Assembly (NCBI GenBank): GCA_036388475.1
Contig: DASVRT010000020.1
Location: 21,338 to 85,337, forward strand
Source: JALZHR01 sp036388475
Lineage (GTDB): Bacteria > Acidobacteriota > Blastocatellia > Pyrinomonadales > Pyrinomonadaceae
DNA: 64,000 nt
Reading direction: 5' to 3'
In this document: piece after piece, positions 17,930 to 25,114 of the stretch
Position numbering within the stretch: the first letter of the stretch is position 1
Layout: each line of letters opens with the position of its first letter
Position numbers and translations under genes: made by a program
The notes under the pieces: generated by a model
Databases searched by the model: none
What the model saw: only the letters and a program-made list of their open reading frames with translations
What the model was told of the DNA's origin: nothing

Positions 17930-18085
17930 ACAATTTCAATTTTGTAAATCGCCTCGATTGCTTTTAGCTTTCACTTTGTTTCGATGAATTATGCAAGCTA
18001 AATATAACTGACGAAAGCATAAAGTGTCACCTGAAAATGTTACTAAGTCATAATTTTTAGCGGTGAAAATTTTTTGTCCGAAGAC

Positions 18086-18114
18086 TTGACAATGAGACAC
18101 TCAGGTTTTATTAT
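18086..18114 (+). promoter_or_regulatory. Sigma-70 type promoter of the hsp20 gene
   Basis: TTGACA at 18086-18091, a 17-base spacer, and TATTAT at 18109-18114: near-consensus housekeeping elements about 84 bases before the hsp20 start. No CIRCE element (TTAGCACTC pairs) is seen, so heat-shock control, if any, must use another system. Confidence 0.6.
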
Positions 18115-18197
18115 TAGTACAGACTAAGCAAATAAATTTTATCAGGTTTGTTTGGTCAATAATGCACAAAGAAATTTTTGTTTGGAGGAAAATTACA

Positions 18198-18719
18198 ATG
18201 AGCATTGTTAAATATGACCCTTTTCGTGATTTACGCAGTTTACAGGATGAAGTGAATCGTTTGTTTTCGATGAGTTTTCCGCGCGGCGGCGCGCAGCAGG
18301 ATGAAGTGATGCGCGGCGCGTGGACGCCGAGCGTCGATATCTACGAAGGCAAAGACGAAATCGTGCTCGAAGCCGAGCTGCCGGGAATGAAACCGGAAGA
18401 CGTCGACGTTTCGATTGAAAACAACATCATCACCGTTCGCGGCGAGCGAAGATTCGAGAAAAAAGACGAATCGGACAATTATCATCGCGTCGAGCGCAGC
18501 TACGGCTCGTTCACACGTTCGTTTACGCTGCCGCGCAACGTCGTCGGCGACCAGGCGAAAGCCGATTTTTCAAACGGCGTTCTGCACATAACACTGCCGA
18601 AGCGTGAAGAGGAAAAAGCGCGCAAAATTCAGATTTCGGGCGCTTCGACGGGCGAATCGCGCACGATTGAAACGAACGCGACCGAGACCAAGGAACAAGC
18701 AAACACGGCTAATGCCTAA
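18198..18719 (+). CDS. Small heat shock protein, Hsp20/alpha-crystallin family
   Basis: A 173-residue ATP-independent holdase that binds unfolding proteins. The start at 18198 is set by GGAGG 11 bases upstream; the frame extends to 18162 without support. The N-terminus MSIVKYDPFRDLRSLQDEVNRLF is typical of class A bacterial Hsp20. The alpha-crystallin domain (residues ~38-135) has WTPSVDIYE, the ELPGMKPEDVDV strand and GVLHITLPK. The C-terminal tail is Thr/Glu-rich and carries an ARKIQIS motif in place of the usual IXI. It is first in a chaperone block with ClpB, GrpE and GroEL. Confidence 0.95.
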   Translation: MSIVKYDPFRDLRSLQDEVNRLFSMSFPRGGAQQDEVMRGAWTPSVDIYEGKDEIVLEAELPGMKPEDVDVSIENNIITVRGERRFEKKDESDNYHRVERSYGSFTRSFTLPRNVVGDQAKADFSNGVLHITLPKREEEKARKIQISGASTGESRTIETNATETKEQANTANA

Positions 18720-18724
18720 TTTTT

Positions 18725-18798
18725 ATTTACAGGGATGACAGGGATAGACAAGGATGAATAGCTATTTATATCCTTTTCATCCTGTTATCCCTGTAAAT
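18725..18798. repeat. Hairpin of ACAGGGAT words between hsp20 and clpB
   Basis: ATTTACAGGGAT at 18725-18736 is complementary to ATCCCTGTAAAT at 18787-18798. The inner words (ACAGG, AAGGA) pair imperfectly. It lies just after the hsp20 stop and 17 bases before the clpB start, so it may weaken read-through between the two. Phrase-hairpin group. Confidence 0.72.
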
Positions 18799-18815
18799 TT
18801 CTTTTGACAAAAAAA

Positions 18816-21413
18816 ATGAGATTTGACAGATATACAATTCGCGGACAGGAAGCGATTCAGGAAGCCATCGGAGTCGCCGAAAAAAATCAGAACCAGCAGG
18901 TCGAGCCGGAACACCTGCTCGCGTCGATGCTTGAGCAGAAAGAAGGAACGCTGCGCCCGATTTTGGGAAAAATCGGCGCGCGCACCGAAAATGTTTTAAC
19001 GGACGTGGCGGCGGCGATTGCCAAATTTCCGAAGGTTTCCGGCGGGCAGCAATATTTTTCCTCGCGCATCAACACGATTTTTCAAACCGCGCAGAAGGAA
19101 GCCGAAAAAATGACGGACGAATATATTTCGACCGAGCATCTGCTGCTGGCGATCGCCGACGAAAAAGAAGGCGACGCCGGACGCATCCTGCGCTCGAACG
19201 CCGTGACGAAGGAAGATATTGAAAAAGTCGTCACCGATATGCGCGGCGGCGCACGCATCACCGACCAGAACGCCGAAGAAAATTTTCAGGCGCTGGAAAA
19301 ATACGCTCTGGATTTGACGGAACGCGCGCGGAAAGGAAAGCTCGACCCGGTCATCGGACGCGACGACGAAATCAGAAGAACGATTCAGGTTCTTTCGCGC
19401 CGCACGAAAAATAATCCGGTTTTAATCGGCGAGCCGGGCGTCGGCAAAACGGCGATTGTCGAAGGCTTGGCGCAGCGAATCGTTTCGGGCGACGTGCCGG
19501 AAACCTTGAAAAACAAGCGTCTCGTCGGTTTGGATTTGGGTTCGATGCTGGCGGGCGCAAAATATCGCGGCGAGTTTGAAGACCGTCTGAAAGCGGTTTT
19601 GAGAGAAATCGAAAAATCGGACGGGCAGATTATTTTGTTTATCGACGAGCTTCACACTTTGGTCGGCGCGGGCGCTTCGGAAGGCGCGATCGACGCTTCA
19701 AATATGTTAAAGCCCGCGCTGGCGCGCGGAATGCTGCGCTGCGTCGGCGCGACGACTTTAAACGAATATCAGAAACACATCGAGAAAGACAAAGCTTTAG
19801 AGCGGCGTTTCCAACAGGTTTACGTCGGCGAGCCGAACGTCGAAGACACGATTGCGATTTTGCGAGGTTTGAAAGAACGCTACGAAGTTCATCACGGCGT
19901 GCGGGTCAAGGATTCGGCGATTGTCGCCGCGGCGACTTTATCGAATCGCTATATTACCGACAGATTTTTGCCCGACAAAGCGATTGATTTGATTGACGAA
20001 GCGGCTTCGCGCCTCAGAATCGAAATCGACAGTTTGCCGCAGGAAATCGACGTTTTGGAGCGCGAGATTCTGCAATTGGAAATCGAGCGCCAGGCGCTTT
20101 CGCGCGAAACGGACGAAAAATCGAAAGAACGACTTGCCGACATCGAAAGACGCATCGCCGATTTAAAGGAAAAATCCGGCGCGATGAAGGCGAAATGGCA
20201 GTCGGAAAAAGAAGAAATCGAAAAAATGCGCGGCGCAAAAGAACAGCTTGAAGAAGCGAAACTTCAGCTTGAACAGGCGCGTCAGGCGGGTGATTTGAAC
20301 AAAGCCGCCGAGTTGCAGTACGGGCGCATTCCCGAACTCGAAAAGCTTCTGGGCGAAGAACAATCGCGGCTCGCCGATTTGCAGAAAGACGGCGTTTATC
20401 TGAAAGAAGAAGTCGACGAGGAAGACGTGGCGGAAGTCGTGGCGAAATGGACGGGCGTTCCCGTTTCCAAGATGCTCGAAGGCGAGATGCAAAAATTGGT
20501 GACGATGGAAGACAAGCTCCGCACGCGCGTTATCGGTCAGGACGAAGCGCTCGAAGCGGTGTCGAATGCGGTTCGCCGCGCCCGCGCCGGGTTGCAGGAC
20601 CCGCATCGTCCGGTCGGCTCGTTTATCTTTTTAGGTCCGACCGGCGTCGGTAAAACCGAGACGGCGAAAGCTTTAGCCGAATTTTTATTTGACGACGAGC
20701 GCGCGATGATTCGGCTCGATATGTCGGAATATATGGAAAAACACGCGGTCGCGCGGATGATTGGCGCGCCGCCCGGATACGTCGGGTACGACGAAGGCGG
20801 GCAATTGACCGAAGCCGTCCGCCGCCGCCCGTATTCGGTCGTTTTATTCGATGAAATCGAAAAAGCGCACCCGGACGTTTTCAACGTTTTGCTGCAAATT
20901 CTGGACGACGGTCGTTTGACCGATTCCAAAGGTCGCGTCGTCGATTTCAAAAACACGGTTTTGATTATGACCTCGAATTTAGGCTCGCGCGAGATTTTAT
21001 CGGTCGGCGACGACCAGACTCAGGTGCGCGAAGCCGTCCAGCAGATTCTGCGCGATTACTTTAAACCGGAGTTTTTAAATCGTATCGACGACATCGTGGT
21101 TTTCGGTCAGTTATCGCGCAAGGAAATCGAACAAATTATCGAGGTGCAGCTTGAAAAACTGCGAAAAAATCTCGCCGAGCGCGGCATCACGATTGTGCTC
21201 GAAGATTCGGCGAAGGAATTGCTGGCAAACGAAGGCTACGACCCGAATTACGGCGCGCGACCTTTGAAACGCGCGATTCAGACGCTGGTTCAGAATCCGC
21301 TCGCGGTCAAGCTTTTGAAAGGCGAAATCGCCGGCGGTCAGACCGTCCACGTAACGGCGGACGACGGCGGACTGAATTTCACGCCGCAGGCGACGGCGAC
21401 CGCTTCGGCATAA
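18816..21413 (+). CDS. clpB: Disaggregase ATPase ClpB
   Basis: Rescues aggregated proteins with DnaK by threading them through a hexameric ring. A 865-residue protein from ATG 18816 (the frame extends to a TTG at 18804). Order: N-terminal domain (1-145), first AAA+ domain with GEPGVGKT and the pore motif AGAKYRGEFE, the coiled-coil middle domain (about 400-540, rich in Glu/Lys/Arg), second AAA+ domain with GPTGVGKT and pore motif GAPPGYVGYDEGG, and the C-terminal small domain with YGARPLKRAIQ. All Walker and pore residues are present. Length is normal for ClpB. It lies between hsp20 and grpE. Confidence 0.97.
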   Translation: MRFDRYTIRGQEAIQEAIGVAEKNQNQQVEPEHLLASMLEQKEGTLRPILGKIGARTENVLTDVAAAIAKFPKVSGGQQYFSSRINTIFQTAQKEAEKMTDEYISTEHLLLAIADEKEGDAGRILRSNAVTKEDIEKVVTDMRGGARITDQNAEENFQALEKYALDLTERARKGKLDPVIGRDDEIRRTIQVLSRRTKNNPVLIGEPGVGKTAIVEGLAQRIVSGDVPETLKNKRLVGLDLGSMLAGAKYRGEFEDRLKAVLREIEKSDGQIILFIDELHTLVGAGASEGAIDASNMLKPALARGMLRCVGATTLNEYQKHIEKDKALERRFQQVYVGEPNVEDTIAILRGLKERYEVHHGVRVKDSAIVAAATLSNRYITDRFLPDKAIDLIDEAASRLRIEIDSLPQEIDVLEREILQLEIERQALSRETDEKSKERLADIERRIADLKEKSGAMKAKWQSEKEEIEKMRGAKEQLEEAKLQLEQARQAGDLNKAAELQYGRIPELEKLLGEEQSRLADLQKDGVYLKEEVDEEDVAEVVAKWTGVPVSKMLEGEMQKLVTMEDKLRTRVIGQDEALEAVSNAVRRARAGLQDPHRPVGSFIFLGPTGVGKTETAKALAEFLFDDERAMIRLDMSEYMEKHAVARMIGAPPGYVGYDEGGQLTEAVRRRPYSVVLFDEIEKAHPDVFNVLLQILDDGRLTDSKGRVVDFKNTVLIMTSNLGSREILSVGDDQTQVREAVQQILRDYFKPEFLNRIDDIVVFGQLSRKEIEQIIEVQLEKLRKNLAERGITIVLEDSAKELLANEGYDPNYGARPLKRAIQTLVQNPLAVKLLKGEIAGGQTVHVTADDGGLNFTPQATATASA

Positions 21414-21417
21414 GATT

Positions 21418-21500
21418 TTAACAGGGATTTTGGAGGTAAACAGGGATTTTGGAAGATTGCTTTATCCTTAGTCTATCGCCTCCATCCCTGTAAATTTCCT
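21418..21500. repeat. Imperfect hairpin of ACAGGGAT words after clpB
   Basis: The left side has two direct copies of ACAGGGATTTTGGA (about 21421 and 21440). The right side has CCATCCCTGTAAATTTCC (21482-21499), which can pair with either. It lies in the clpB-grpE gap. It shares its word with the hairpin between hsp20 and clpB. Confidence 0.6.
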
Positions 21501-21554
21501 TTGCGATAGATGGTTTGTTAGACTGATTTATCAGCAAATCGTTTATCAAAATTT

Positions 21555-22241
21555 ATGAGTTGGTTTAAGAAAAAAAATATGAACAGCAATAATGAGCAGG
21601 ATTACAATCAGGAAATTGAAGAACCGACGGAAGAACTGCCCGTCAACGATAAGCGCCGCTTCAACACCGAAGGCGAGCGTGTTCGCGTCGAAGTCAAGGA
21701 CGAAGCCGAAAACCCGAAACAAAACGTCAAATCGCAACGCGAAACCGAGCTGGAAAATCGCTTGAAGGAAGAAACTATGCGGCGCGAAGCCGCCGAAGCC
21801 AAGCTCGTCGGCGTGCAGGCGAAATTTGAAGAAGTCAAAACGCAGATGGAGCGCGAAACGCAGGAAATGCGCTCGCGGATGCAGAAAACTTTGGAAGACC
21901 GCGCCAAGCAGGGACAATTCAGCTTTCTGACCGCGCTGCTGCCGGTTCTGGACAATCTCAACCGCGCGATTCAGGCGAGCGAAACCGACGCTTCGTTTGA
22001 GCATCTGCTGGACGGCGTGAAAGGCACGGCACGCTCTTTCGAACAGGCTTTGATAAGCGTCGGCGTCGAGGCGATTCCGGCAACCGGAATGGACTTTAAT
22101 CCCGAGCTTCACGAAGCGATTGATATGATTCAGGTCGAGGCGGAACAAGACGGCAAAATCACGGCGGAATACTCGCGCGGCTACAAATTCGGCGAACGCC
22201 TTCTGCGCCCGTCCAAGGTTCAGGTCGGTCGCGGAAAATAA
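21555..22241 (+). CDS. grpE: Nucleotide exchange factor GrpE
   Basis: Releases ADP from DnaK in the Hsp70 cycle. A 228-residue protein: a charged N-terminal tail (1-60), a long coiled coil (about 60-115, NRLKEETMRREAAEAKL), then the dimer bundle and the beta domain with LLPVLDNLNRAI and MDFNPELHEAIDMI. The C-terminal RGYKFGERLLRPSKVQVG segment is diagnostic. The dnaK and dnaJ genes are not in the window. A weak ribosome site at best; the first ATG is taken. Confidence 0.93.
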   Translation: MSWFKKKNMNSNNEQDYNQEIEEPTEELPVNDKRRFNTEGERVRVEVKDEAENPKQNVKSQRETELENRLKEETMRREAAEAKLVGVQAKFEEVKTQMERETQEMRSRMQKTLEDRAKQGQFSFLTALLPVLDNLNRAIQASETDASFEHLLDGVKGTARSFEQALISVGVEAIPATGMDFNPELHEAIDMIQVEAEQDGKITAEYSRGYKFGERLLRPSKVQVGRGK

Positions 22242-22254
22242 AAACGTATTTCTT

Positions 22255-22863
22255 ATGGCAATCCCGCGGGAAAAAATTCGGCGACGCTATACGGCGGAAG
22301 AATATCTGGAATTGGAACGCGCCGCCGAATATCGCCACGAATTTCTTGACGGGCAGATTTTCGCAATGGCTGGCGAGAGCCTTTCGCACAGCCGGATTTG
22401 CATAAATTTGGCGATTGAAGCTGGAAGTAAATTGAAAGGCAAATTGTGCGAGGCTTTGTCGCCGAAGATGAAAGTCCGCACTTCGTCGGCGAGCCTGTTT
22501 GCTTATCCCGATTTAACGATTGTTTGCGGCGTGCCGCAGTTTCACGACACGAAAAAAGACGTTTTGACAAATCCGCAGGTGATTTTTGAAGTGCTTTCGC
22601 CTTCGACCGAAACTTACGACCGCACGACGAAGTTTCAGCGTTACCGGATGGGAAATGAAACTTTGACCGATTACATTCTGGTTTCGCAGGACAAGACTTT
22701 TGTCGAGCATTTTACAGAGCAGGCGGACGGCAACTGGCTTTACCGGAGTTTGAGCGAAATGAGCGAAACTTTTCAAATTGAAATGGTCGATTGCGAGTTG
22801 AGTTTGAGTGAAATTTACGACCGTGTAGAACTTCTTCCGGAAGAGTTAAAGGAACAAAATTAA
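22255..22863 (+). CDS. Uma2 family (DUF820) putative restriction-endonuclease-like protein
   Basis: A 202-residue protein of the PD-(D/E)XK-type fold Uma2 family, frequent in cyanobacteria and acidobacteria. Visible marks: YTAEEYLELERAAEYRHEFLDGQIFAMAG, PDLTIVCG with the acidic catalytic Asp, and PQVIFEVLSPSTETYDRTTKFQRY with the Glu and Lys of the active-site region. Biological role unknown. It starts 14 bases after grpE and ends 39 bases before groEL, so it looks co-transcribed with the chaperone genes. Confidence 0.85.
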   Translation: MAIPREKIRRRYTAEEYLELERAAEYRHEFLDGQIFAMAGESLSHSRICINLAIEAGSKLKGKLCEALSPKMKVRTSSASLFAYPDLTIVCGVPQFHDTKKDVLTNPQVIFEVLSPSTETYDRTTKFQRYRMGNETLTDYILVSQDKTFVEHFTEQADGNWLYRSLSEMSETFQIEMVDCELSLSEIYDRVELLPEELKEQN

Positions 22864-22901
22864 ATTTATCCAAAACAGTTTTTAAGGAGCAATGTATAAA
22901 A

Positions 22902-24524
22902 ATGGCAGCGAAGGAATTAAAATTCAGAGAAGATGCGCGCAGAGAAATGCTTAAGGGCGTCGATATTCTGGCAAACGCCGTCGGCGTGACTTTAGGACCG
23001 AAAGGTCGCAATGTCGTGATTGGTCGTATTTACGGCTCGCCTTTAATCACTAAGGACGGCGTGACCGTCGCTAAAGAAATCGAATTGCCGGACGCTTATC
23101 AGAATATGGGCGCGCAGATGGTTAAGGAAGTCGCGACGAAAACCAACGACATTGCCGGCGACGGCACGACGACGGCGACCGTTCTGGCGCAGGCGATTTT
23201 CAAAGAAGGCATCAAAAACGTGGCGGCGGGCGCAAATCCGATGTCTTTGCAGCGCGGAATCCAGCTGGCGACCGAACGGGCGGTCGAAGCAATCAAAAAT
23301 CAGTCGCAAAACGTCGCCGGACAAAGCGGATTTGCCGATGTTGCGTCGGTTTCCGCCAATAATGACCGCCGGATAGGCGAGCTTATCGCCGCGGCGATGG
23401 AACAGGTCGGCAAAGACGGCGTCGTGACGGTCGAGGAATCGAAAACGATGGCGACCGAGCTTGATTTGGTTGAAGGAATGCAGTTTGACCGCGGTTATCT
23501 TTCGGCTTATCTGGTGACGAACGCCGACCGTATGGAAACGGTTCTGGACGAGCCGCTCATCCTGATTTACGAAAAGAAAATCGCTTCGATGCGCGAATTG
23601 CTTCCGGTTCTGGAACTGTCGGCGCAGCAAGGGCGCTCGCTTTTGATTATCGCCGAAGACGTGGAAGCCGAAGCGTTGGCGACGCTGGTCGTCAACAAAT
23701 TACGCGGCACCATTAAGGTTTGCGCCGTCAAAGCTCCGGCGTTCGGCGACCGCCGCAAGGAAATTCTCGAAGACATCGCCGTTTTAACCGGCGGGCGAGT
23801 TATTACCGAAGACATCGGCATCAAGCTCGAAAGCGTGACGCAGGACGATTTGGGAACGGCAAAGCGCGTGATTGTCGATAAAGACAACACGACGATTGTC
23901 GAAGGCGCGGGACGCGCGGAAGCAATTGACGGGCGCATCCAAACCATCCGAAGTCAAACCGAAAACGTCTCCAGCGATTATGAACGCGAAAAATTGCAGG
24001 AGCGCCTGGCAAAGCTCGCGGGCGGCGTCGCGGTCGTGCGCGTCGGCGCGGCGACTGAAACCGAGATGAAAGAGAAAAAAGCGCGTATCGAAGACGCTTT
24101 GAACGCGACGAAAGCGGCGGCGCAGGAAGGCATCGTCGCGGGCGGCGGCGTGGCGCTGCTGCGAGCCTCGAAGGAATTGGATTCGATCGAGTCCGACGAC
24201 CCGGACGTGCTGACCGGCATCAAAATCGTCAAGCGCGCGATGGAAGAACCGCTCCAACGCATTGTCAGAAACGCCGGACTCGAAGGCTCTATCGTGGTCG
24301 AAAAAGTTCTGGCGGCGGAAGGCGGCAACGGCTTTAACGCGGCGACGAACAAATACGAAGATTTGCTCGCGGCGGGCATTATCGACCCGGCAAAAGTCGT
24401 GCGCACGGCTTTGCAGAACGCCGCTTCGATTGCCGGCTTGATGCTGACGACGGACGCCACGATTATCGATGTGCCGGAAAAGAAAAAAGCCGCCGCCGGA
24501 ACGCACGGCGACGAATATGATTAG
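22902..24524 (+). CDS. groL: Chaperonin GroEL (60 kDa)
   Basis: Forms a double ring that folds proteins with ATP and GroES. A 540-residue protein with VTLGPKGRNVVI, DGVTVAKEIEL, the ATP-site motif GDGTTTATVLAQAI, the hinge and apical sequences, and AAAQEGIVAGGGVALLRA near the C-terminus. No groES gene precedes it; instead an Uma2 nuclease gene does. The C-terminal tail ends in Lys/Ala/Gly/Asp/Glu-Tyr-Asp and lacks the Gly-Gly-Met repeats that line the chamber floor in the E. coli protein. The usual KSFG-type turn is IYGSPL here. It may be a second chaperonin copy. Confidence 0.95.
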   Translation: MAAKELKFREDARREMLKGVDILANAVGVTLGPKGRNVVIGRIYGSPLITKDGVTVAKEIELPDAYQNMGAQMVKEVATKTNDIAGDGTTTATVLAQAIFKEGIKNVAAGANPMSLQRGIQLATERAVEAIKNQSQNVAGQSGFADVASVSANNDRRIGELIAAAMEQVGKDGVVTVEESKTMATELDLVEGMQFDRGYLSAYLVTNADRMETVLDEPLILIYEKKIASMRELLPVLELSAQQGRSLLIIAEDVEAEALATLVVNKLRGTIKVCAVKAPAFGDRRKEILEDIAVLTGGRVITEDIGIKLESVTQDDLGTAKRVIVDKDNTTIVEGAGRAEAIDGRIQTIRSQTENVSSDYEREKLQERLAKLAGGVAVVRVGAATETEMKEKKARIEDALNATKAAAQEGIVAGGGVALLRASKELDSIESDDPDVLTGIKIVKRAMEEPLQRIVRNAGLEGSIVVEKVLAAEGGNGFNAATNKYEDLLAAGIIDPAKVVRTALQNAASIAGLMLTTDATIIDVPEKKKAAAGTHGDEYD

Positions 24525-24583
24525 AATCGGGCGCAGTTACATAAAAGCCGCGCCGCACGCAATAAATGCAGCGTATTAAGACG

Positions 24584-24618
24584 AAGAATCGGGTTTCAAG
24601 CCTGATTCTTTAGTTTTT
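24584..24618 (+). terminator. Hairpin terminator after groEL
   Basis: AAGAATCGGG (24584-24593) pairs with CCTGATTCTT (24601-24610) around a 7-base loop, followed by TAGTTTTT. The right arm is also the first unit of the 21-bp array that starts at 24600, so the array may have arisen from the terminator arm. Confidence 0.72.
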
Positions 24619-24872
24619 CAACCTGAACGATTAGCTTCCGGACCTAAACGATTAGGTTCGAGACCTAATCCATTAGCCTTGAAACGTATCCGATTAGGTT
24701 CCGGACCTAATCGTTTAGGTCAAAACGTGCTCCGACCAGCTTTCAAGCCTAATCCATTAGGTTCAAGACCTAATTCTTTAGGTTCGAGACCTAAAGCTTT
24801 AGCCTTTGAACCTAAACGGGTGATGATTTGACCTAATCGCGGCACGATTGAACCTAAAGCGAGCGGCTTTAT
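24600..24872. repeat. Degenerate tandem array, 13 units of 21 bp, ACCTAA/TTAGGT type
   Basis: Units start every 21 bases without a slip: 24600, 24621, 24642, 24663, 24684, 24705, 24726, 24747, 24768, 24789, 24810, 24831 and 24852. The best units read ACCTAA, five variable bases, TTAGGT, then TCGAG or similar. Half-sites ACCTAA and TTAGGT alternate in orientation about every 10-11 bases, so each is one helical turn from the next. Central units match best; the last three keep only the left half-site. No spacer-like unique blocks, so it is not a CRISPR. The rest of 24525-25114 holds the groEL terminator and a hairpin near 24973; no gene is seen. Confidence 0.92.
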
Positions 24873-24972
24873 CGAGAGTTGTTTCGTGAAAAGGGACAAT
24901 CGTTTTGAGTTTCGCCGGAAAGCGAATTGATTTGGAGACGGCTTCCGGCAATTTTTATCAGATAAATTAGCG

Positions 24973-25019
24973 AAACGAATCGGCGGGTTGATGAAAAGCG
25001 CTAATCTGCCGATTTGTTT
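24973..25019. repeat. 17-bp imperfect hairpin upstream of the ClpA/C-like gene
   Basis: AAACGAATCGGC (24973-24984) and its partner GCCGATTTGTTT (25008-25019) belong to 17-base arms with three differences around a 13-base loop, followed by T-rich sequence. It could be a terminator, a leader structure or part of a small RNA. Confidence 0.45.
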
Positions 25020-25114
25020 CTTGTCTTTTGTTACTTTGAAAATGTTACAATGTTTCCGGGCATAAATTGTCGCTCACACGGCATCTAAAGTTTCAGGAGC
25101 AGTAAGAGAAATTT

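Noticed and set aside
18086..18114. CIRCE or sigma-32 site for hsp20
   Set aside because: No TTAGCACTC-N9-GAGTGCTAA and no CCCCAT-type -10; a sigma-70 promoter fits better.
24600..24872. CRISPR array
   Set aside because: Units are adjacent 21-mers with no unique spacers between them and no cas genes near; the repeats are degenerate.
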